Source of the DNA: Skermania piniformis
Lineage (GTDB): Bacteria > Actinomycetota > Actinomycetes > Mycobacteriales > Mycobacteriaceae
DNA length: 64,000 nucleotides
Assembly: GCF_019285775.1 (NCBI RefSeq)
Contig: NZ_CP079105.1
Coordinates: forward strand, 124,001-188,000
Direction: 5' to 3'
The notes below the pieces were generated by a model. The model did not search any database. It saw only the letters and a list, made by a program, of their open reading frames with translations, and had not been told where the DNA came from. Positions 58,947 to 64,000 of the stretch are shown piece after piece (the first letter of the stretch is position 1; every line of letters starts with the position of its first letter). The position numbers and the translations under genes are program-made.

Positions 58947-58956
58947 CTCTTCAGTT
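58947..58956. promoter_or_regulatory. CTCTTCAGTT element before the DUF35-thiolase operon
   Basis: CTCTTCAGTT differs by one base from the PadR element and is followed by GAGAAGAAGGTTT. It sits 45 bases before the DUF35 start codon, in the same general place as in the FadH and PadR promoters. Confidence 0.4.
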
Positions 58957-59001
58957 GAGAAGAAGGTTTCGATATTGGTCGTACGCTGTTACCGTTGGGC
59001 C

Positions 59002-59412
59002 ATGGCAGATACGCCTTTCGCGCCTGGCGTGTTCACCGACGGCTCCGACGGCCCCCGCCTCGTCGGTGGGCGATGCACGGACTGCGGTTCGGTCACATTC
59101 CCCGCTCCGCCATCCTGCGCCCGATGTGGTGCGGTCGCGGTCGAGCAGCATCCGCTCGCCCGGCGGGGCACGTTGTGGACGTTCACCACCCAGGGCTTCC
59201 TCCCCAAGGAGCCGTACGCCGGCGGCGAGACGCCGGAGACATTCCAGCCGTACGGGGTGGGGTTGGTCGAGCTCGGCGGGGAGGTGCGGGTCGAGGCCCG
59301 GCTGACCACCGCCGACATCGATCGGCTCGCCATCGGGATGGAGATGGAGCTCGTGCTCGTGCCGTTCGGCGGCGCACTTTCGTATGCGTTCGCGCCGGTG
59401 GAAGGGGCCTGA
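59002..59412 (+). CDS. DUF35 (Zn-ribbon plus OB-fold) acyl-CoA-binding protein
   Basis: A 136-residue protein. A rubredoxin-like zinc ribbon (CTDCGSVTFP...CARCGA) is followed by an OB-fold. DUF35 proteins pair with thiolase-like partners and bind or channel the acyl-CoA substrate. ATG 59002 was chosen; the TACCGT before it allows leaderless translation. The thiolase gene begins one base after its stop. Confidence 0.88.
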   Translation: MADTPFAPGVFTDGSDGPRLVGGRCTDCGSVTFPAPPSCARCGAVAVEQHPLARRGTLWTFTTQGFLPKEPYAGGETPETFQPYGVGLVELGGEVRVEARLTTADIDRLAIGMEMELVLVPFGGALSYAFAPVEGA

Positions 59413-59413
59413 C

Positions 59414-60559
59414 ATGACCGAGGTGGCGATCGTCGGGGTCGGCCTGCACCCGTTCGGCCGGTTCGGCGCCAAGTCCGCGATCGACATGGGTGCCGAGGCG
59501 GCCCGGGCCGCCTTGGCCGACGCCGGTGCCGAATGGCGCGACGTGCAGTTCGGGTTCGGCGGCAGCTTCGAGGTGGACAACCCGGACGCGGTGACCGGTC
59601 GGCTGGGCCTGACCGGTATCCCGTTCATGGACGTCTACAACGGCTGCGCGACCGCGGCGACCTGCCTGCAACTCACGGCGGACGGCATCCGCTCCGGGCA
59701 GTACGACCTGGGCATCGCGGTCGGGATGGACAAGCACGGGCACGGCGCGTTCACCTCCGATCCGGTCGACTACGGCGCGCCGGCCTGGTACGGCGAGCAG
59801 GGCTTCTTCCTGACCACGAAGTTCTTCGCGATGAAGATCAACCGGTACATGTACGACCACGGGATCTCGCACGAGACCCTGGCGAAGGTGGCCGCGAAGA
59901 ACTACCGCAACGGTTCGTTGAACCCGAACGCGCTGCGCCGCAAGGCAATTCCTGAGTCGGAGATCCTCGCCTCGCGAATGCTCAACTACCCGTTGACCCA
60001 GTACATGTTCTGCTCGCCGGACGAGGGTGCGGCAGCGGTGCTGATGTGCCGGGCCGACCAGGCGCACCGCTACACCTCGACCCCGATCTTTCTGCGGGCC
60101 ACAGCGTTACGGACGCGGCGGTACGGTGCGTTCGAGGTGCACGCCTCCTGGGCGGCGGTCGAGCAGGACGCGGCGCCCACGGTGTACGCGTCCCGCGCGG
60201 CCTACGAGCAGGCCGGGATCGGACCGGAGGACGTGGACGTGATCCAGCTGCAGGACACCGACGCCGGTGCCGAGGTGATCCACATGGCGGAGAACGGGTT
60301 CTGCGCCGACGGCGAGCAGGAGAAGCTGGTCGCCGAGGGGGCCACCGAGATCGGCGGGCGACTGCCGACCAACACCGACGGTGGCCTGATCGCCAACGGC
60401 GAGCCGATCGGTGCGTCCGGGCTGCGGCAGGTGTACGAGCTGACCCAACAGCTGCGCGGCACCGCCGGCGACCGGCAGGTCCCGGGCAACCCGCGGGTGG
60501 GTTACGCCCAGCTCTACGGTGCGCCGGGGACGGCGGGGGTGTCGATCCTGTCCCGGTGA
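59414..60559 (+). CDS. Thiolase-family lipid-transfer-type protein
   Basis: A 381-residue thiolase-like protein, partner of DUF35. The nucleophile Cys is in YNGCATAATC. The nucleotide-pantetheine loop IGASGLRQV is present. The final thiolase motif, usually CxGGG, is GAPGTAG without a Cys, so full thiolase chemistry is unlikely; the SCP-x/lipid-transfer type suggests a retro-aldol or lyase role, as in steroid side-chain degradation (family knowledge). Translation is coupled with DUF35. Confidence 0.85.
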   Translation: MTEVAIVGVGLHPFGRFGAKSAIDMGAEAARAALADAGAEWRDVQFGFGGSFEVDNPDAVTGRLGLTGIPFMDVYNGCATAATCLQLTADGIRSGQYDLGIAVGMDKHGHGAFTSDPVDYGAPAWYGEQGFFLTTKFFAMKINRYMYDHGISHETLAKVAAKNYRNGSLNPNALRRKAIPESEILASRMLNYPLTQYMFCSPDEGAAAVLMCRADQAHRYTSTPIFLRATALRTRRYGAFEVHASWAAVEQDAAPTVYASRAAYEQAGIGPEDVDVIQLQDTDAGAEVIHMAENGFCADGEQEKLVAEGATEIGGRLPTNTDGGLIANGEPIGASGLRQVYELTQQLRGTAGDRQVPGNPRVGYAQLYGAPGTAGVSILSR

Positions 60560-60622
60560 TCGAGTTCGACGCGGGTGCCTTCCGGCATCGACGACTGCCG
60601 CCGTCCGGCAGACTCTCGGTCT

Positions 60623-62713
60623 GTGACCGTCATCCGTCAGTCGGCCGATTTCCGCAACATCTACCGGCACGGCTTCGCCCGGGTCGCGGCGTGCACCCTG
60701 CCGGTAGCCATCGCCGATCCGGCGACCAACGCGCAACGCATCGCCGAGCAGGTGCTGGTCTGCCACGACGACGGGGTCGCGGTCGCGTTGTTTCCGGAGC
60801 TGTCGGTGTCCGGGTACGCGATCGACGATCTGCTCCTGCAGGACGTGCTGCTGGACGCGGTGGACGCGGCGATCGCCACCCTGGCGCGAGCCACTGCCGG
60901 GCTGTTGCCCATGGTGGTCGTGGGTGCTCCGGTGCTGGTTGATGGTCGGCTCTACAACTGCGCGGTCGTACTGCACGACGGCGTGGTGCTCGGGGTGGTG
61001 CCCAAGTCGTTTCTGCCGAACTACCGGGAGTTCTACGAGAAGCGGCAGTTCGCCGCCGGCGATGAGCCGGCCCGGCCGGTGTTGGATCGGCCGCACTGGC
61101 CCGGCGCCGACCCGGCCGGGCAGGTCCCGTTCGGGTCGGATCTGCTGTTCGCGGCGACCGATCTGCCGGGCCTGATCCTGCACGTGGAGGTCTGTGAGGA
61201 CATGTGGGTGCCGGTGCCGCCGAGCGCCCGGGCCGCGCTCGCCGGCGCCACGGTGCTGCTGAATCTGTCCGCGTCGCCGATCACCGTCGGGCGGGCGGCG
61301 GACCGGCAGCTGCTGGCCCGATCGGCGTCCGCGCGGTGCAACGCCGCCTACGTCTACGCATCGGCCAGCGCGGGGGAGAGCACCACCGACCTGTCCTGGG
61401 ACGGGATGACCATGGTTTACGAGTGCGGTGAGCTGCTCGGTGAGAGCGAGCGCTTCCCGGCAGCGGCGGCCCGGACGGTGGTGGATGTCGATCTGGACCG
61501 GTTGCGGCAGGAACGGCTGCGGCAGGGCAGTTTCGACGACAATCGGCGTGCCGAGGGGGTGCTCGGCCGGGACGGGCAGTCGTTCCGCACGATCGGGTTC
61601 ACGCTGCACCCGCCGGACGGTGACCTCGGGTTGCGCCGCCGGGTGGACCGGTTCCCGTTCGTTCCGGACGACCCCGCGCTGCTCGCACAGGATTGCTACG
61701 AGGCCTACAACATCCAGGTATCCGGCCTGGAACAGCGGTTGCGCGCGATCGGGTCGGCGAAGCTGGTGATCGGGGTCAGCGGCGGGCTGGACTCCACGCA
61801 CGCGTTGATTGTCGCCGCCCAGGCGATGGACCGGCTGGGTCGGCCGCGCACCGATATTCTGGCGTTCACCCTGCCCGGGTTTGCCACCACCGAGCACACC
61901 CGGAGCAACGCGGCAGCGCTGGCGCGGGCGTTGGGGGTCACGTTCGAGACGATCGATATCCGCCCGTTGGCCGCCCAGATGCTGCGCGATCTCGGGCATC
62001 CGGCCGGCGACGGTGCGCAGGTGTACGACGTGACCTTCGAGAACGTCCAGGCGGGCCTGCGTACCGACCTGCTGTTCCGGGCGGCGAATCAGCGCGGCGG
62101 GATCGTGCTGGGCACCGGTGACCTGTCCGAGCTGGCGCTGGGCTGGTGTACCTACGGGGTAGGCGACCAGATGAGCCACTACGGGGTCAATGCCGGCATC
62201 CCGAAAACGCTGATCCAGCACCTGATCCGGTGGGTGATGAGCACCGATCAGTTCGATGGTGCGGTGAACACGACGCTGGTCTCGATCCTGGATACCGAGA
62301 TCACCCCGGAGCTGATCCCGACCAAGCCGGGGGAGCGGCCGCAGGCCACCCAGGATTCGGTGGGGCCGTATCCGTTGCAGGACTTCACGCTGTACTACGT
62401 GCTGCGTCGCGGCTATCGGCCGGCGAAGATCGCCTTCCTGGCCGAGGCGGCGTGGCGGGACGCATCGGTGGGTGACTGGCCGGCGGGCTATCCGGTCGAC
62501 GAGCGCGCCGCCTACGACCTGGCGACGATCCGCCATTGGCTGGAGGTGTTCATCCGGCGATTCTTCGGTAACCAGTTCAAGCGGTCCGCACTGCCGAACG
62601 GGCCGAAAGTGGTGGCCGGTGGGTCGTTGTCCCCACGCGGCGACTGGCGCATGCCGTCGGACGCGGTCGCCGCGGCGTGGTTGGCCGACCTGGCGAGCGT
62701 GCGACCGGACTGA
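60623..62713 (+). CDS. nadE: Glutamine-dependent NAD+ synthetase
   Basis: A 696-residue two-domain enzyme. The N-terminal nitrilase-like glutaminase domain has the triad E59, K128 and C191 (HVEVCEDMW). The C-terminal synthetase domain carries the pyrophosphate loop GVSGGLDST and TYGVGDQMSHYGVNAG. It makes NAD+ from deamido-NAD+, ATP and glutamine. It is highly similar to mycobacterial NadE. The GTG at 60623 was chosen, just before ADFRNIYRHGFARVAACT. Confidence 0.95.
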   Translation: MTVIRQSADFRNIYRHGFARVAACTLPVAIADPATNAQRIAEQVLVCHDDGVAVALFPELSVSGYAIDDLLLQDVLLDAVDAAIATLARATAGLLPMVVVGAPVLVDGRLYNCAVVLHDGVVLGVVPKSFLPNYREFYEKRQFAAGDEPARPVLDRPHWPGADPAGQVPFGSDLLFAATDLPGLILHVEVCEDMWVPVPPSARAALAGATVLLNLSASPITVGRAADRQLLARSASARCNAAYVYASASAGESTTDLSWDGMTMVYECGELLGESERFPAAAARTVVDVDLDRLRQERLRQGSFDDNRRAEGVLGRDGQSFRTIGFTLHPPDGDLGLRRRVDRFPFVPDDPALLAQDCYEAYNIQVSGLEQRLRAIGSAKLVIGVSGGLDSTHALIVAAQAMDRLGRPRTDILAFTLPGFATTEHTRSNAAALARALGVTFETIDIRPLAAQMLRDLGHPAGDGAQVYDVTFENVQAGLRTDLLFRAANQRGGIVLGTGDLSELALGWCTYGVGDQMSHYGVNAGIPKTLIQHLIRWVMSTDQFDGAVNTTLVSILDTEITPELIPTKPGERPQATQDSVGPYPLQDFTLYYVLRRGYRPAKIAFLAEAAWRDASVGDWPAGYPVDERAAYDLATIRHWLEVFIRRFFGNQFKRSALPNGPKVVAGGSLSPRGDWRMPSDAVAAAWLADLASVRPD

Positions 62714-62733
62714 ACGCCACCGAATGCTCCGAA

Positions 62734-62782
62734 CGGGCTCTGGTGGCGGCATCGCCCGAGAGCCGAACGCCACCAGAGCCCG
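62734..62782. terminator. Perfect 15-bp stem between nadE and the AraC gene
   Basis: CGGGCTCTGGTGGCG (62734-62748) and CGCCACCAGAGCCCG (62768-62782) pair perfectly with a 19-base loop. It lies just after the nadE stop, between convergent genes, so it probably ends transcription from both sides. Confidence 0.7.
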
Positions 62783-62798
62783 CTCGGCGAGCGGGCTC
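62776..62798. terminator. Second hairpin, sharing bases with the first
   Basis: GAGCCCGCTC, GGC, then GAGCGGGCTC form a perfect 10-bp stem. It uses part of the right arm of the preceding 15-bp stem, so the two folds exclude each other. It touches the stop codon of the AraC gene. Confidence 0.55.
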
Positions 62799-63816
62799 AG
62801 GGTGACGTCGAGTATCGCGACCGGAACTCGCGCGGCCCGACTCCCTTCCACCGCCGGAAGGCCTGGGAGAAGCTGGTGACCTCTCGATACCCCAGCCGGT
62901 GGGCGATCTGTTCGACCGGCAGCCGGGCGGTGAGCAGCAACTCCTCGGCCAGGTGCTCGCGGACCTCGTCGAGCAGGAGCCGGTACGAGGTGCCCTCGTT
63001 CGTCAGGTGTTTGCGCAGCGTACGTCCGCTCAGGTGCAGTATCGCCGCGACGTCGTCGAGCGGAGGCGGATCGTCGATCCGTGCGACCAGCTCGTCGCGC
63101 ACCCGCCCGGCGACCCCGGTCCGGGCCCGGCGGGAGTCGAGCAGCTGCCGACATTGCGCTACCGCGTGCGCGGACGTGTGCGGATTGGCGCCCGGTAGCG
63201 GCCGGTCGAGTTCGCTCGCGTCGACGACGAGGACGGTTTCGGCTGCGTCGAAGTCCGGCCGGACACCGAACACCTCGACGTAGCGGTCGAGGCTCTCCGG
63301 TGCGGGGAAGGCGAACTCGACGTGCCGGATCACCGAGCGGTCGGGCAGGAGCCCCCGCTGGATCGTCATGATCGACGCCGCGTCGCGTTCGACGTAGAAG
63401 CGGCGCAGGGTAGGCGGCACCTCCGGGGCATCGAGCACCAGGTGCTCGGTGCCGTCCGGTGCGGTGCGGGCCTGCACCGTGCCCATCGCGAAGGCCAGAT
63501 CGAGGAACTGGATCCCGACCGTGATCGCGTCCCGCAAGGTCGGGCTGCTGAGCAGCGCGAAGCCGTAGATTCCCTGCTCGCTCAACCGGAACCGGCTGCC
63601 CGTCGCCAGCCCAGGGTGGCCGTTCGGGATCAGTGTCAGCAGGTTGCGTGCCACGGCGAGGTCGTGCCGCGGCGTCACCTCCACCCGCGGGTCGAGCAGC
63701 TGCTGCGGGGTGAGTCCGGTACCGGCCAGGCAGTCCCGCGGATCGGCGCCGGACAGGGTCGCGATCTGGGTCATGAGCAGCAGGCTCACCGGCGGCCGCG
63801 GCTGGTCCCAATCCAC
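62797..63816 (-). CDS. AraC-family regulator with an Arabinose_bd/OruR-type sensor domain
   Basis: A 339-residue regulator. The N-terminal 200 residues form the ligand-binding domain typical of OruR- and ArgR-like AraC proteins. The C-terminal pair of helix-turn-helix motifs contains LDDVAAILHLSGRTLRKHL and VEQIAHRLGYREVTSFSQAFRRWKGVGPREFR. The regulated genes are not obvious. A TAGCCT lies six bases before the GTG, which suggests a leaderless transcript. The stop lies within the second hairpin. Confidence 0.88.
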   Translation of the reverse strand: MDWDQPRPPVSLLLMTQIATLSGADPRDCLAGTGLTPQQLLDPRVEVTPRHDLAVARNLLTLIPNGHPGLATGSRFRLSEQGIYGFALLSSPTLRDAITVGIQFLDLAFAMGTVQARTAPDGTEHLVLDAPEVPPTLRRFYVERDAASIMTIQRGLLPDRSVIRHVEFAFPAPESLDRYVEVFGVRPDFDAAETVLVVDASELDRPLPGANPHTSAHAVAQCRQLLDSRRARTGVAGRVRDELVARIDDPPPLDDVAAILHLSGRTLRKHLTNEGTSYRLLLDEVREHLAEELLLTARLPVEQIAHRLGYREVTSFSQAFRRWKGVGPREFRSRYSTSP

Positions 63817-64000
63817 CGCTCCAGGCTAGCCACCTGCGACCGGCCAGTGACCGTGCTGCAGCGCTTGATCCCGAGCCTCGGGGTCGTGTAACAGCAACCG
63901 GCCGGCAGCCTCGTAGTCCCGGATATAGGCGTGCATGATCTCCCGGGTCTGCGGCGTCGCCAGCACCTGCAGGAACTCCGATCGTTCGGCCAGCAGACCC
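63786..64000 (-). CDS. Partial open frame at the window edge, unknown
   Basis: On the minus strand an open frame enters from beyond base 64,000 and ends with a TGA at 63786-63788, just inside the AraC gene. It reads LLAERSEFLQVLATPQTREI, then MHAYIRDYEAAGRLLLHDPRL, and has high-GC third positions, so it could be the 3' end of a real gene. I do not recognise the family. The overlap with the AraC start is unusual, so confidence is low. Confidence 0.35.
   Translation of the reverse strand, partial: VCWPNDRSSCRCWRRRRPGRSCTPISGTTRLPAGCCYTTPRLGIKRCSTVTGRSQVASLERWIGTSRGRR
63823..63828 (-). promoter_or_regulatory. -10-like TAGCCT of the AraC gene
   Basis: Read on the minus strand, TAGCCT is followed by six bases and then the GTG of the AraC gene. 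Confidence 0.35.

Noticed and set aside
60107-63811. A very long minus-strand frame over the thiolase, nadE and AraC genes
   Set aside because: It is composed of Arg/Pro/Ala-rich shadow sequence, whereas the thiolase, nadE and AraC frames show clear family motifs.

Overview
The window is GC-rich DNA with frequent GTG starts. It looks like a mycolic-acid actinobacterium (Mycobacteriales/Corynebacteriales, Nocardia- or Rhodococcus-like). The evidence is UDP-galactopyranose mutase (glf), an LCP cell-wall ligase, a BfrB-type ferritin, a 13E12/DUF222 HNH protein, F420 and LigD-polymerase family enzymes, and a gene order that, from memory, follows the M. tuberculosis Rv3843c to Rv3834c and Rv3816c to Rv3809c blocks. 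No function was checked against a database. All family calls come from motifs and recognised sequence.

Layout. (1) 1-15.3 kb is a conserved chromosomal block: DUF4328 membrane protein, glpQ1, DUF5926, a drug-efflux MFS pump, ferritin, LCP protein, beta-lactamase-fold hydrolase, CPBP membrane protein, LigD-type polymerase, a DUF2470 gene behind an iron box, pheA, histidine phosphatase, acetyltransferase, metallopeptidase, Septum_form protein and serS. (2) 15.4-37.4 kb is an accessory-looking zone holding five proteins with both GGDEF and EAL domains. They are interspersed with a lipoprotein zinc peptidase, a DMT transporter, an MBL-Rieske protein, a TetR-like protein without its DNA-binding domain, an acyltransferase, an HNH/DUF222 protein, a secreted CocE-type hydrolase and an oligopeptide-binding lipoprotein. 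(3) 38-41 kb is a three-gene dehydrogenase operon. (4) 41.2-45.7 kb is a Dpp/Opp ABC transporter operon with a PIN/RHH toxin-antitoxin pair inserted between the two permease genes. (5) 45.7-51.5 kb returns to a cell-wall block: HAD phosphatase, SpoIID protein, an unusual SRPBCC-adenylate ligase fusion and glf. (6) 51.5-60.6 kb is a lipid or xenobiotic catabolism cluster: two DUF427 proteins (one fused to a TesB thioesterase), a phosphotransferase, an F420-type oxidoreductase, a FadH-type reductase with an apparent frameshift, PadR, and a DUF35-thiolase pair. (7) 60.6-64 kb holds nadE and an AraC regulator.

How it works together. The strongest system-level signal is the concentration of c-di-GMP turnover enzymes: five GGDEF-EAL proteins within about 22 kb. 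Two are tandem PAS-GGDEL-EAL paralogues. One has a broken cyclase motif and an intact EAL domain. One has an inhibitory-site RxxD motif and a palindrome in front of it. One has two distinct codon-usage regimes. Other points worth a second look are the toxin-antitoxin insertion, the iron box, a promoter element shared by the FadH, PadR and DUF35-thiolase genes, two apparent frameshifts, and short tandem duplications across the 3' ends of three genes. I saw no tRNA, rRNA, insertion sequence or CRISPR array.
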